A stretch of DNA of 64,000 nucleotides from Marivirga harenae (GTDB lineage Bacteria; Bacteroidota; Bacteroidia; Cytophagales; Cyclobacteriaceae). The notes under the pieces are model-generated. The model did not search any database, was not told where the DNA came from, and saw only the letters and a program-made list of their open reading frames with translations. The position numbers were made by a program, and so were the translations under genes. Of this stretch, positions 9,794 through 18,789 are shown piece by piece. The number at the start of each line of letters is the position of its first letter. The first letter of the stretch is position 1. The stretch spans positions 1,757,501-1,821,500 of the forward strand of contig NZ_CP130565.1 of assembly GCF_030534335.1 (NCBI RefSeq). Direction: 5' to 3'.

Positions 9794-10393
9794 TTATATT
9801 TTGGGGAAATTGATATGGTATTTGACTGCTAAGAGGCGTATAGTTACAATAAATGAAGCTGTGAAAATAAAGTTCAAATCTCTGTCAAGATGGAAGTAAT
9901 TTAGTAGTAAATAAAGCATTCCTCCCAGCAAGCATGCACTGGCATAAATTTCTTTTCTAAAGATCACAGGAGTCTCGTTAACCAATGTATCACGAATAAC
10001 CCCACCGAATACAGCGGAAAACATACCCATTATGGCAGCAATTTCCCATCTTACCCCCATCGATAGCGCTTTTTCTACTCCAGCAACGGTGAAAAGGGCA
10101 ATCCCCATGGAGTCAAATAGACTTAGCGTTCTCCGCAGGTTTTGAAGAAACTTATTAAAAAAGCTGGTTAGTAGTACTCCAAATAAAATGGTATAAATAA
10201 TATTCATGTCCCCCACCCATGAAAGTGGGTAACTTCCTAGCATTATATCTCGCAATGTTCCGCCACCAATAGCAGTGACAAAACCAGTAAATCCGGCACC
10301 AAACCAGTCTTCAGATTTGTCTTTTACTGCCAACGCACCTGAAATTGCAAAAACTAAAGTTCCAAGAAGTTCAAGTGCGTATTGTATTTGCAT
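9794..10393 (-). CDS. TRIC/UPF0126 family membrane channel protein
   Basis: 199 residues with about seven hydrophobic segments arranged as two related halves. Each half contains the family glycine motif: FVTAIGGGTLRDIMLG near residue 38 and FSAVFGGVIRDTLVNE near residue 125. These duplicated GG..RD motifs mark prokaryotic trimeric intracellular cation (TRIC) channel homologues, formerly UPF0126/YadS. Transport of K+ or other cations has been shown for some members; the substrate here is unknown. It is followed 19 nt upstream in coordinate terms by the YciI-like gene, so the two may share a transcript. Confidence 0.88.
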   Translation of the reverse strand: MQIQYALELLGTLVFAISGALAVKDKSEDWFGAGFTGFVTAIGGGTLRDIMLGSYPLSWVGDMNIIYTILFGVLLTSFFNKFLQNLRRTLSLFDSMGIALFTVAGVEKALSMGVRWEIAAIMGMFSAVFGGVIRDTLVNETPVIFRKEIYASACLLGGMLYLLLNYFHLDRDLNFIFTASFIVTIRLLAVKYHINFPKI

Positions 10394-10412
10394 AATTCCT
10401 TATTAAAGAAAG

Positions 10413-10865
10413 CTACGGTCTGATTTTTTCTATTTTTGAGTGGGTCTCCAAATATACTGGAAGTGCGGCAGATCCGTACCAGTTATAAATATCATAGGCT
10501 AATAGGTTTGCCTTAATTGCGGGATCAGTTTGGAGAAGTTCTGCTACTTTAGCTTTATCTTGCTCATCAAAAATAAAAATCCCTCGGTAATTTTTGTCAT
10601 TTTTACCTAATGGGCCAGCTACAATTATTTTTCCTGCTTCAGCTAGTCTGCTAATATTATCCAAATGACCTCTGAATAAGCTGTCAACTTCTGCCTTATC
10701 GTCAATATTTCCACCTCCGGTTTTTAACATCACTAAACTGTAAGATTTCATTCCATAATCATCAGCCCCTAATGAATCTGCTAATGCTTGATCGTAGGTT
10801 GAATTTTGTGAGTTTGCAAAAAAGGGGATACTCACCATCAATAAAACAAATATATTAATCTTCAT
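10413..10865 (-). CDS. Secreted YciI-like protein
   Basis: 150 residues with a signal peptide (hydrophobic to about residue 17, ending FFANSQN). The mature part follows the YciI-related ferredoxin-like fold: SLVMLKTGG, then a helix with FRGHLDNISRLAEAGKIIVAGPLGKND, then IFIFDEQDKAKVAELLQTDPAIKANLLAYDIYNWYGS. The HLxNxxxLAExGK...AGP block is diagnostic. Function of exported YciI-like proteins is unknown. Lies between the hydrolase and the TRIC-type channel gene on the same strand. Confidence 0.8.
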   Translation of the reverse strand: MKINIFVLLMVSIPFFANSQNSTYDQALADSLGADDYGMKSYSLVMLKTGGGNIDDKAEVDSLFRGHLDNISRLAEAGKIIVAGPLGKNDKNYRGIFIFDEQDKAKVAELLQTDPAIKANLLAYDIYNWYGSAALPVYLETHSKIEKIRP

Positions 10866-10886
10866 GGCCTAAAATTTATGATGCTT

Positions 10887-11651
10887 TTATCGTAAAAAAT
10901 TTTCAATCAAAGATAAAAATTCTTCTGGTTTTTCAGCATGAATCCAATGACCTGCCCCTTCTACCATTTCTATCTTTGCATTCGGGAAGAAATTATTGAT
11001 CGCAATATGGTCTTCTGATTTAATATAATTAGAGTTTTTTCCACCGATAAAAAGTACTTCTTTTTCAGTAGTTAATCTTTTTTCCAATCCTTTACCCACC
11101 ACTTCTATATTCTTTTCTAGAATCGGCAAATTTATTTTCCACTCGAATTCCTTTTTCTCATTCCTAGTAAGGTTTTTCAATAAAAATTGTCTCACACCCT
11201 TCTCAGGAACATATTCAGATAATTTTTTATCCGCATCACCTCTGGATTCAAGTTCGTCTAAATTCAAGCTGCAGAGTCCCTCTAATATGGAGTCATGGTG
11301 GACAGGATATGCCTTTGGAGCAATATCGACAACAACCAATTTATCAAATAGATCAGGATTTTGAACAGCGAAATACATGGCTGTCTTCCCACCCATTGAA
11401 TGTCCTATAATATGTGGATGTTCAATATGATTTGATTCAATAAAGCCTTTCAAATCAGAAGCCATTGCTTCGTAATTGTGAACCTCATCATGTGGTGAGT
11501 CACCATGATTTCTTTGATCAACCAGGTACACCTTGAATTTTTCAGATAATTTTCTACCGATCGTCATCCAGTTGTCAGATGAACCAAATAATCCATGTAA
11601 AATAATCAGTGACTGATTACCATCACCTAGTTCTTTATAGTTTAATTCCAT
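10887..11651 (-). CDS. Alpha/beta-hydrolase (YbfF-like esterase)
   Basis: 254 residues. Full alpha/beta-hydrolase: oxyanion-hole HGLFGSSDNW near residue 19, nucleophile elbow GHSMGGK with the catalytic Ser near residue 85, and the catalytic His in GAGHWIHAEKPEEF near residue 235. The short cap and overall length match the YbfF/esterase group acting on acyl or thioester substrates; no specific substrate can be named. Same strand as the YciI-like gene, 21 nt upstream of it. Confidence 0.85.
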   Translation of the reverse strand: MELNYKELGDGNQSLIILHGLFGSSDNWMTIGRKLSEKFKVYLVDQRNHGDSPHDEVHNYEAMASDLKGFIESNHIEHPHIIGHSMGGKTAMYFAVQNPDLFDKLVVVDIAPKAYPVHHDSILEGLCSLNLDELESRGDADKKLSEYVPEKGVRQFLLKNLTRNEKKEFEWKINLPILEKNIEVVGKGLEKRLTTEKEVLFIGGKNSNYIKSEDHIAINNFFPNAKIEMVEGAGHWIHAEKPEEFLSLIENFLR

Positions 11652-11770
11652 TTTTTTTAAGATTTTTAGAATCTAGATACTAGAACTTAGTATCAATACA
11701 ATTTCAATATTTTCAAATTATTCTAACATTTATCATCCCTCCGCCAAACTTCCTACTTCCTACTTCTCAA

Positions 11771-12490
11771 TCAAGCCTCTCTCAATTCTCTAAGATAAAG
11801 CTGAATGCTGTTCTCAAGTCCGAAGTATAATGCATCACAAACTAAGGCATGCCCAATGCTGACCTCATCCAAAAAAGGAATTTTTTCTTTTAAGAATTTT
11901 AAGTTTTCTAGGCTCAAATCGTGCCCAGCATTGACCCCTAAGCCTAGTTCCTTAGCTCTTTTGGCAGCCAAAACAAAGGGCGCAACAGCATCATCTCTAT
12001 CCTTAGCGTAATTTGCTGCATAAGGTTCTGTGTAGAGTTCAATTCTGTCAGTCCCAACTTTCGCAGCATATTCAATTAGTTTTGGTTCTGTTCCAATAAA
12101 AACAGAAGTCCTAACTCCCATTCCTTTTAATTCAGAAATTATCTCTTTCAGAAAATCATGATTTTGTACCGTATCCCAACCAGCATTTGAGGTGAGAACT
12201 CCTGGCGGATCTGGGACTAAAGTAGCCTGAGCAGGTTTGTTTTTTTTAACTAAATCCAAAAACCTTTGATCTGGGTAGCCTTCGATATTAAATTCAGTTG
12301 TCACAATTGGTGCCAAATCATACACATCTTGGGTGGTGATATGCCTTTCATCAGGCCGAGGATGAATTGTAATACCTTCGGCTCCAAAACGTTCGCAATC
12401 TTTAGCAACATTCACTACATTAGGGTTTTTTCCACCCCTTGCATTGCGCAAAGTGGCAATCTTATTGATATTGACGCTTAAGCGTGTCAT
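11771..12490 (-). CDS. pdxJ: Pyridoxine 5'-phosphate synthase
   Basis: 239 residues from the ATG at 12490. The frame is open to 12523, but PdxJ proteins start close to the [19 protein letters not shown] block, so the extra 11 residues are left out. PdxJ is a TIM barrel that condenses deoxyxylulose 5-phosphate with 3-amino-2-oxopropyl phosphate to make PNP, the last ring-forming step of the DXP-dependent vitamin B6 route. Conserved features seen are the [11 protein letters not shown] phosphate region, [20 protein letters not shown] and [14 protein letters not shown] with [12 protein letters not shown]. Divergent from yqeY with a 56-bp shared promoter region. Confidence 0.95.
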   Translation of the reverse strand: MTRLSVNINKIATLRNARGGKNPNVVNVAKDCERFGAEGITIHPRPDERHITTQDVYDLAPIVTTEFNIEGYPDQRFLDLVKKNKPAQATLVPDPPGVLTSNAGWDTVQNHDFLKEIISELKGMGVRTSVFIGTEPKLIEYAAKVGTDRIELYTEPYAANYAKDRDDAVAPFVLAAKRAKELGLGVNAGHDLSLENLKFLKEKIPFLDEVSIGHALVCDALYFGLENSIQLYLRELREA

Positions 12491-12508
12491 AATTTTATTT
12501 TTATATGA

Positions 12509-12516
12509 TAACTTTG
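12509..12516 (+). promoter_or_regulatory. Bacteroidota-type -7 element upstream of yqeY
   Basis: TAACTTTG matches the TAnnTTTG consensus and lies 31 nt before the yqeY ATG, inside the short divergent spacer with pdxJ. A -33 TTG could not be assigned with confidence. Confidence 0.5.
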
Positions 12517-12546
12517 TCGGCAAGATAATGATTTTAAAAATTTACT

Positions 12547-12999
12547 ATGAGCTTAAAACAACAAATTGATACCGATATTAAAAATGCAATGAAAGCTAAA
12601 AATAAAGAAGAGCTTCAAGCATTACGATCTATTAAGTCGATGATTTTATTAGCTGAATCGGAAAAGGGTGCCGAAGAAAGTCTTTCCGAAGATGCTGAAA
12701 TGAAACTATTAATGAAAGCCGCCAAACAAAGAAAAGAATCAGCAGAAACCTACAAAGCAAATGGTAGGGATGAATTGGCCAATGCTGAAATGCTCGAATT
12801 GCAGGTAATAGAAAAATACTTACCCAAGCAAATGTCTGAAGAAGAGTTAACCGAAAAATTGAAAGAAATAATACAAAATTTAGGTGCTTCAGGCCCACAA
12901 GATATGGGAAAAGTCATGGGGGTTGCTACCAAGGAACTAGCGGGAAAGGCCGATGGAAAAATGATTTCTCAATTAGTTAAGCAAATATTGACTTCTTGA
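12547..12999 (+). CDS. GatB/YqeY domain protein
   Basis: 150 residues, highly charged and helical. It matches the YqeY family related to the C-terminal tRNA-binding domain of GatB: SLKQQIDTDIKNAMKAKN at the start, a middle KQRKESAETYKANGRDELA, LQVIEKYLPKQMSEEEL, and GPQDMGKVMGVATKELAGKADGK near the end. A role in tRNA-dependent amidation has been proposed for the fold, but free-standing YqeY has no settled function. Probably the first gene of a short unit with cvpA (44 nt downstream). Confidence 0.9.
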   Translation: MSLKQQIDTDIKNAMKAKNKEELQALRSIKSMILLAESEKGAEESLSEDAEMKLLMKAAKQRKESAETYKANGRDELANAEMLELQVIEKYLPKQMSEEELTEKLKEIIQNLGASGPQDMGKVMGVATKELAGKADGKMISQLVKQILTS

Positions 13000-13043
13000 A
13001 ATCATCAAAGATTCTATCTGTCCATTAAAAATAACATCTTTAG

Positions 13044-13568
13044 ATGAAAACACTTGATATCATTTTGTTGATACCCTTGTTTTTTGGTGCCTACTTAGGC
13101 TTTAAAAAAGGCTTGCTTTTGGAAATAGTTTCCTTATTAGCGCTAATTTTGGCGATTGTAGGCGCATTTAAGCTACTGGATTTTGGCATGGACGTATTAC
13201 AGCCCTATTTTGAAAATTGGGAACAAGCTTTGCCAATAATATCTTTTGTGTTGTTGTTTATCGCAATTTTATTAATTGTGAATTTGGTAGGGAAAATTGT
13301 CAAAAAAATCCTTGATATGACCTTATTGGGGGGCTTGGATAATTTTGCTGGTGCTGTAATAGGTTTTTTAAAGTGGGCATTTGGTGTAAGCTTGATTCTT
13401 TGGCTAGGTGAATCTATAGATATTAGTGTTTCAGCGGAAATGGCAGAAGGCACATACGTATATCCTATAATTGCTTCTATTGCTCCTTTCGTGGTGGATT
13501 TGATAGCAACATACTTGCCATTCATTCAGGATGTATTTAACCAGTTGAAATCTCAATTCATAATTTAA
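13044..13568 (+). CDS. CvpA family inner-membrane protein
   Basis: 174 residues with about four membrane spans (residues ~6-22, 28-45, 63-85, 100-125). The N-terminal pattern LDIILLIPLFFGAYLGFKKG and the later GGLDNFAGAVIGFLKW block are the CvpA signatures. E. coli CvpA was named for colicin V production and is now linked to envelope stress tolerance; no colicin gene is near. Follows yqeY closely. Confidence 0.88.
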   Translation: MKTLDIILLIPLFFGAYLGFKKGLLLEIVSLLALILAIVGAFKLLDFGMDVLQPYFENWEQALPIISFVLLFIAILLIVNLVGKIVKKILDMTLLGGLDNFAGAVIGFLKWAFGVSLILWLGESIDISVSAEMAEGTYVYPIIASIAPFVVDLIATYLPFIQDVFNQLKSQFII

Positions 13569-13674
13569 TAGAGTCATTTAGTCAAATGTTTAGAGAAGGG
13601 ACTTACGATTCAGATATTCCCTTCCCACTGACAATTTGTAGAGAAATCACTTATCATATTCTGTAAAATAGCCA

Positions 13675-14274
13675 ATGATTTTAATTATAGATAATTTTGA
13701 TTCCTTTACTTTTAATTTGGTTGATTATTTCAAGCAATTAGGAAAGGAATGCGAAATTGTTAGAAATGATGTTCCACCCGAAAAGATTAAGTCGTACAAT
13801 TATGAGGCCTTAGTTTTATCTCCAGGTCCGGGAAAACCGTTTGAGGCGGGCTATCTAATGGACTATATTCGTTTTTTTGAAAATGAATTACCCATCTTGG
13901 GAATCTGTTTAGGACATCAAGCCATTGCCAGCTATTTCGGGGCTCAGGTTATAAAAAGTATAAAACCTATGCATGGGAAGATTTCCAAAGTTAATATTCT
14001 GGTAAATGATAAGCTTTTCAAAGATATCATCAGTGAATATGAGGTGGTAAGGTACCATTCATTAGTAGTTAGTAATTTAGAAAAGACTATGCTTGTTCCC
14101 CTTGCAGTGACTACAGAAAATGAAAACATGATTTTTAAGCATAAAAATTTACCCATTTATGGCATTCAATATCATCCTGAAGCAGCACTTACTCAAAATG
14201 GTTTGAAAATTTTGGAGAATTGGATGGGTCTTTTAAAAACAAATAAGAAAGCTATTTTGAATAAATTACCGTAG
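13675..14274 (+). CDS. Anthranilate/aminodeoxychorismate synthase glutamine amidotransferase subunit
   Basis: 199 residues, class I glutamine amidotransferase. Substrate-loop LSPGPGKP near residue 57, nucleophile Cys in ILGICLGHQ near residue 80, and the His-Glu pair in YHPEA near residue 166 are all present. It provides ammonia to a TrpE or PabB partner; neither is in the window, so TrpG (tryptophan) and PabA (folate) cannot be told apart. Many bacteria use one subunit for both. The opening ILIIDNFDSFTFNLV is the usual start of this family. Confidence 0.92.
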   Translation: MILIIDNFDSFTFNLVDYFKQLGKECEIVRNDVPPEKIKSYNYEALVLSPGPGKPFEAGYLMDYIRFFENELPILGICLGHQAIASYFGAQVIKSIKPMHGKISKVNILVNDKLFKDIISEYEVVRYHSLVVSNLEKTMLVPLAVTTENENMIFKHKNLPIYGIQYHPEAALTQNGLKILENWMGLLKTNKKAILNKLP

Positions 14275-14399
14275 TTTGAAGGAAATTGATATATTTAACC
14301 ATAATATTTTTTTAATCGTTATAATGAAAATAAGTTTAATCTTTGGATTTTGAAATGCTGGATGCAGCTTTTCAAATTTAAAGTGAATTAAAATAAGTT

Positions 14400-15167
14400 A
14401 TGAAAATACATAAAAAAGGAGAGTACAGTTATATTGATGAGGGAGCAGGAGAACCTTTAGTTTTATTGCACGGATTGTTTGGTGCATTAAGTAATTGGGA
14501 AGGTGTGGTAAATAAGTTTTCCCAAGAATATAGAGTGTTGATCCCTTTATTGCCCATTTATGAAATGCCTATCAAGCAAGCCGGACTGGGTGCTTTAACA
14601 GATTTTGTCGAAGGCTTTGTAGAGCAACAGAGCTTGGACCAAATGACCTTAATTGGGAATTCTTTAGGAGGTCATGTAGCTCTGATTTATACCCTCAGAC
14701 ATCCAGATCAAATAAAAAGATTAGTTTTGACTGGTAGTTCTGGTCTTTTTGAAAATACAATGGGTGGCTCTTTTCCAAAAAGGGGAAGCTACGATTACAT
14801 TCAAGAAAGGGTGGCATATACTTTTTATGATCCGAAAACTGCTACAAAAGAATTGGTGGACGAAGTTTTTGAAACCACAAAAAGTATCCCAAAGTGTATG
14901 CGAATTGTAGCTATTGCCAAATCAGCGCAGAGGCATAATATGCGCGAAGATATTAAGAAAATTACGGCACCGACATTATTGGTGTGGGGCTTGAATGATA
15001 CAATAACGCCACCGATGGTAGCTCATGAATTTGATAAGTTAATACCAAATACTACTTTAAAATTTGTAGATAAGTGCTGCCATGCTCCAATGATGGAGCA
15101 TCCAGAGATTTTTAACAATTATCTAGATGAATGGTTAAAAAGTACTGAAATTGAAGCAACAGCATGA
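14400..15167 (+). CDS. Alpha/beta-hydrolase
   Basis: 255 residues. Oxyanion-hole HGLFGALSNWEG near residue 24, nucleophile elbow GNSLGGH with Ser near residue 89, acid residue in VWGLNDTITPP, and catalytic His in CCHAPMMEHPE near residue 228. Substrate unknown. Its stop overlaps the start of the CBS gene in an ATGA arrangement, so the two are translationally coupled. It opens the run hydrolase-CBS-nadK. Confidence 0.87.
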   Translation: MKIHKKGEYSYIDEGAGEPLVLLHGLFGALSNWEGVVNKFSQEYRVLIPLLPIYEMPIKQAGLGALTDFVEGFVEQQSLDQMTLIGNSLGGHVALIYTLRHPDQIKRLVLTGSSGLFENTMGGSFPKRGSYDYIQERVAYTFYDPKTATKELVDEVFETTKSIPKCMRIVAIAKSAQRHNMREDIKKITAPTLLVWGLNDTITPPMVAHEFDKLIPNTTLKFVDKCCHAPMMEHPEIFNNYLDEWLKSTEIEATA

Positions 15168-15826
15168 CAATAGATTTGATAAACGATATGATCCCACCTC
15201 TGAAAATTACAGATGATGCTACAAAAGCATTAATTTGGATGGAGGAACTTAGGCTTCATGCGCTACCCGTGATAAAGGATAAAAAATTCTTGGGATTCTT
15301 AACCGAAGAAATGATCATGGATCATAATACCGTGGACGCTAAGGCCGGAGACTTTTTATTGAAAGGGGAAAATTGTTTCGTTTTTGAATATCAGCATACA
15401 TATGAAGCAGTAAAAAAAGCAACGGATTTTGATTTCGAATGCGTTGTGATTTTGAATGCTGACAATGAGTATCTAGGTGTTGTCGTGTTATCTGATGCTC
15501 TTTCCATATTTTCTCAATCGGCTTCAATCCAAAGTGAAGGAGGTGTAATTGTGCTTTCACTTAATCAGTCTGATTATTCATTGAGTGAAATAAGTAGGTT
15601 AATAGAGTCAAATGAAGCCCAGGTAATGGGGTCTAGCCTAAATATTGATAAAAATGAACCCACAAAATTTAGATTGACATTGAAGATCAATAAAATTGAT
15701 TTGACTCACGTAATTGCTACTTTAGAGCGATTCGGCTACAAAGTAGTTGCCAAGTATCAAGAAGTAAAATCAATATCTAATGAAAAAGAAAGATTAGATA
15801 TGTTAATGAGATATTTAGATGCCTGA
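15164..15826 (+). CDS. CBS domain protein with C-terminal ACT-like domain
   Basis: 220 residues. Two CBS motifs occupy residues 1-125 (DDATKALIWMEELRLHALPVI; then YEAVKKATDFDFECVVILN), likely an adenosyl-ligand sensor. The remaining part (GVIVLSLNQSDYSLSEISRLIES, then VIATLERFGYKVVAKYQ) reads as an ACT-like beta-alpha-beta module. Overlaps the upstream hydrolase by 4 nt and nadK by 8 nt, so all three form one tight operon. A regulatory role linked to nucleotide or NAD(P) status is inference from context. Confidence 0.82.
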   Translation: MTIDLINDMIPPLKITDDATKALIWMEELRLHALPVIKDKKFLGFLTEEMIMDHNTVDAKAGDFLLKGENCFVFEYQHTYEAVKKATDFDFECVVILNADNEYLGVVVLSDALSIFSQSASIQSEGGVIVLSLNQSDYSLSEISRLIESNEAQVMGSSLNIDKNEPTKFRLTLKINKIDLTHVIATLERFGYKVVAKYQEVKSISNEKERLDMLMRYLDA

Positions 15827-16706
15827 TTCGGTAAAAATTGCAATACATGGAAAGGTATTTAATGAAGAGGTAAAGCCATACATCAAAAAAGTGGTTGACT
15901 TTTTAATCTCTGCTAATGTTGAATTAATAGTTTCCCAATTATTTGCTGATAAATTTAGAAAAGCATTTCCAGAATATTCAAATTTCAGAATTTTTAAGCA
16001 TTTGTTTGAATCGGACAATGTGGATTATCTGATCAGCTTAGGAGGAGATGGCACATTGTTGGAGGCTGTCAGCTATGTTGGTTCTATTGAAACTCCAATA
16101 TTGGGAATTAATACGGGGAGGTTAGGATTTTTGGCCACAACTCCCAAAAGTAAAATAGAAAAAGCCCTTTCTGACTTATTGAGTAAGAATTATAAAATTG
16201 ATAGCAGAGCATTAATACGCTTAGAGACGGACTCAAAAGTGTTTGGCGCCACTCCATTTGCACTTAATGAATTTGCAATATTAAAGACAGATTCCTCATC
16301 TATGATCACCGTCCATACGTACGTTGACGGTGAATATTTGAATTCTTATTGGGCAGATGGATTGATTGTTGCTACACCAACTGGGTCAACCGGTTATTCT
16401 TTAAGCTGTGGAGGCCCCATCATTTTACCTCATTCTAATAATTTTGTAATTACTCCTGTCAGTGCTCATAACTTGAATGTCAGGCCTTTAATTGTTTCAG
16501 ACCAAAGTGTAATTTCATTCAAAATTGAAGGGCGCAGCAACAAATTTCTTGTATCCCTCGATTCAAAATCCCATTCTGTCGATTCTTCGATCAAAATGTC
16601 AGTTAGAAAAGGGGATTTTAAAGCTAAATTGATTACGTTTGACCAAATGAATTATTTTGATACTCTAAGGCAAAAGTTAAATTGGGGACTAGATTTAAGG
16701 AATTGA
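15819..16706 (+). CDS. nadK: NAD kinase
   Basis: 295 residues. ATP-dependent phosphorylation of NAD to NADP in the cytoplasm. The GGDGTLLEA motif (catalytic Asp) is near residue 75, the glycine-rich GINTGRLGFLA follows, and the TPTGSTGYSLSCGGPI block is near residue 186. Starts inside the end of the CBS gene (ATGCCTGA overlap). In Bacteroidota this gene commonly sits upstream of the outer-membrane biogenesis cluster, as here. Confidence 0.95.
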   Translation: MPDSVKIAIHGKVFNEEVKPYIKKVVDFLISANVELIVSQLFADKFRKAFPEYSNFRIFKHLFESDNVDYLISLGGDGTLLEAVSYVGSIETPILGINTGRLGFLATTPKSKIEKALSDLLSKNYKIDSRALIRLETDSKVFGATPFALNEFAILKTDSSSMITVHTYVDGEYLNSYWADGLIVATPTGSTGYSLSCGGPIILPHSNNFVITPVSAHNLNVRPLIVSDQSVISFKIEGRSNKFLVSLDSKSHSVDSSIKMSVRKGDFKAKLITFDQMNYFDTLRQKLNWGLDLRN

Positions 16707-16732
16707 GTACCACTAATTTAAATTATTTGTCT

Positions 16733-16740
16733 TATTTTTG
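16733..16740 (+). promoter_or_regulatory. Bacteroidota-type -7 element before the DUF6089 genes
   Basis: TATTTTTG fits TAnnTTTG and is 26 nt upstream of the ATG at 16767. It suggests the outer-membrane genes can be transcribed independently of the nadK operon. Confidence 0.5.
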
Positions 16741-16766
16741 CTCTTTAAGTACAGAACCGAATTAAT

Positions 16767-17999
16767 ATGAAAAGATTATTATTGGTATTTTCTATCATCA
16801 TGTCAGCGGCTATAATATTGCCGGAAACTGTTGATGCTCAAATTTTTGGAGGAAAAAATAAAAGAAGAAGAGGTGGCAAAAAGATAGGCTCATTTTCAGG
16901 TTCTAAAAGACTTTTCAATCCTGAAATCTCATATTTTTCCATTGGAGGTGGTATTAATGCCTTGAATTATTTTGGTGATATAGCGCCTAGGCCAACGGTC
17001 TTAAGTACCGATGTTTCTTTTACAAGACCGGGTATTAATCTTTTTGTAAAGCAAAAGTTTGGAGATAGATATAGCTGGAAAGCAAATTTCATGTGGGGTA
17101 GATTACAGGCCTCAGACACTGAAACTATTGGCGTAGATAATTTTACCAACGAAAATGCAAATAGATATTTAAGAAACTTGGGTTTCAGAAATGATATATT
17201 TGAGCTTTCAGCTACGGCTCAAATTGACTTATTTAAACATGGTGGAAGGTTCTCCTCTAGACCCCCATTAAATATTTATGCATTTTTTGGCGCAGGACTG
17301 GTATATCATAACCCCAAGGGACTTGTTCCAGATTTTATGACCACCGATGCATTCTTGGCACCAAATCCAGAAGATTTTCAAGGAGGCCAAACACCTCGAT
17401 ATTTTCCTTTAGAGCAAGCTGGAGAATGGGTTAATCTCCGAGATTTAGGAACGGAAGGTCAATTCTTAGATGCAGAAACAAGAAGTCAATACCAAGACTT
17501 GTACGGGAAAGAACTTCCTACTCCTTATAGCAGATTGCAACTTGTGATTCCTGTAGGAATTGGCGCCAGATATAAATTAACGAATAATTTAGATATATCT
17601 TTAGAAGTCGGTTATCGACATACTTTCACTGACTATTTAGATGATGTTAGTGGAGAGTATATAGATTTGTCAGCCTTTGGTGATCCAAGAGAAAATCCGG
17701 ATGTAGCTTTAGCAATGGCAATGTCAGATTTATCAAACCAATTTGATGCCACTACCTTTAATGAAAATATATTACCAGTGCTTTATTCCCAAAGAGTTAA
17801 TACTTACAATACGGCCTTGAATCCCGATTTCACTTGGAGGAGGGCTGCAGGATATGGAAAGGCGGGAGGTATTGGTAATGATGATGTGAGAAGGAATAAT
17901 AGGGGTAATCAAAGTGATAATGACATTTATATTTCAACTAATATTTCTATCACATACATTTTAGGCGGTGGGCTCGTTAGAGGAGCAAAGTTTAGATAA
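16767..17999 (+). CDS. DUF6089-type outer-membrane beta-barrel protein (first copy)
   Basis: 410 residues. Signal peptide (hydrophobic core residues 3-20, ending VDAQ) followed by a basic stretch KNKRRRGGKK. Alternating amphipathic strands (ISYFSIGGGINALNYFGDI, FKANFMWGR-type repeats, LDISLEVGYRHTFTDYLDDVSG) and a last strand near IYISTNISITYILGGGL indicate a porin-like barrel. The family is widespread in Bacteroidota next to uppS/bamA, with no assigned substrate. The second, shorter copy starts only 3 nt downstream. Confidence 0.75.
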   Translation: MKRLLLVFSIIMSAAIILPETVDAQIFGGKNKRRRGGKKIGSFSGSKRLFNPEISYFSIGGGINALNYFGDIAPRPTVLSTDVSFTRPGINLFVKQKFGDRYSWKANFMWGRLQASDTETIGVDNFTNENANRYLRNLGFRNDIFELSATAQIDLFKHGGRFSSRPPLNIYAFFGAGLVYHNPKGLVPDFMTTDAFLAPNPEDFQGGQTPRYFPLEQAGEWVNLRDLGTEGQFLDAETRSQYQDLYGKELPTPYSRLQLVIPVGIGARYKLTNNLDISLEVGYRHTFTDYLDDVSGEYIDLSAFGDPRENPDVALAMAMSDLSNQFDATTFNENILPVLYSQRVNTYNTALNPDFTWRRAAGYGKAGGIGNDDVRRNNRGNQSDNDIYISTNISITYILGGGLVRGAKFR

Positions 18000-18002
18000 T
18001 TT

Positions 18003-18710
18003 ATGTTGAAGTCTTCTTTCAGAAAAGCAACTTGCTATAGCGTTTTTATATTCATTTTTTGTCTTATTGCAAAAGATGCAATGTCACAATCCAAAGAATT
18101 TGGAGGAGGGATAGCTAGCTTTAATTACACTGGAGACTTAATTCGTACTTACTCTGTACAAAACCAATCTATAGGAGTTAATTTATTTTATGCGAGGAAT
18201 TTCCAGGAAGGTTGGGCAGGTAAATTAAATTTTGTTGCGGGAAGAATTAAAGGAAGTGAAACCCCCATTGATCCACAAGCTGCAGTCCGTAATGCTTCAT
18301 TTCGAGATTTTATCACCGAAATTTCAGGACAAGCTACTTACGAATTTCTAGATTTCAGAAATAATAGAGCACTGGTGAAATTCACACCATACATAACGGC
18401 TGGTGCCGGTTTTTTCCTCATCAATAGAGTAGAAAAAAATGCGGATTATAGCGACATTCAATTGATGTTGCCTTTTGGGGGTGGTCTTAAATATAGCTTA
18501 GGGCCATTATGGACATTGAATTTCGAATTTTCTGCCAGAAAATTATTCTATGATTACTTAGATAACATATCTGTTCAAGAAATAACAGATAAGAGAAATT
18601 CTGATTTTCAATTTGGAGATTGGAATGACAATGATTGGTATTATTATACAGGCCTTTCTATTAGTTATACTTTCTGGGCTGTAGATTGCCCCGTACCCTT
18701 ACAAAAATAA
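18003..18710 (+). CDS. DUF6089-type outer-membrane beta-barrel protein (second copy)
   Basis: 235 residues with signal peptide (ends DAMSQ). Opens with the same motif as its neighbour, GGGIASFNYTGDL, and shares the internal ITAGAGFFLINR and LNFEFSARKLFYDYLDNIS blocks. It is about 175 residues shorter than the upstream copy because the central loops are missing. Only 3 nt separate the two genes. Probably a paralogue from old tandem duplication; role unknown. Confidence 0.75.
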   Translation: MLKSSFRKATCYSVFIFIFCLIAKDAMSQSKEFGGGIASFNYTGDLIRTYSVQNQSIGVNLFYARNFQEGWAGKLNFVAGRIKGSETPIDPQAAVRNASFRDFITEISGQATYEFLDFRNNRALVKFTPYITAGAGFFLINRVEKNADYSDIQLMLPFGGGLKYSLGPLWTLNFEFSARKLFYDYLDNISVQEITDKRNSDFQFGDWNDNDWYYYTGLSISYTFWAVDCPVPLQK

Positions 18711-18789
18711 AGAGTAGAATTTTCTTACAAGTTTATTAATAACAATGATTTTTGTACCTTGCGCCATTATTTCGAGCAGTTGATTGCAG

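Noticed and set aside
13044-13568. Bacteriocin system suggested by the name colicin V production protein
   Set aside because: CvpA is a housekeeping membrane protein; no colicin, immunity or export gene is nearby.
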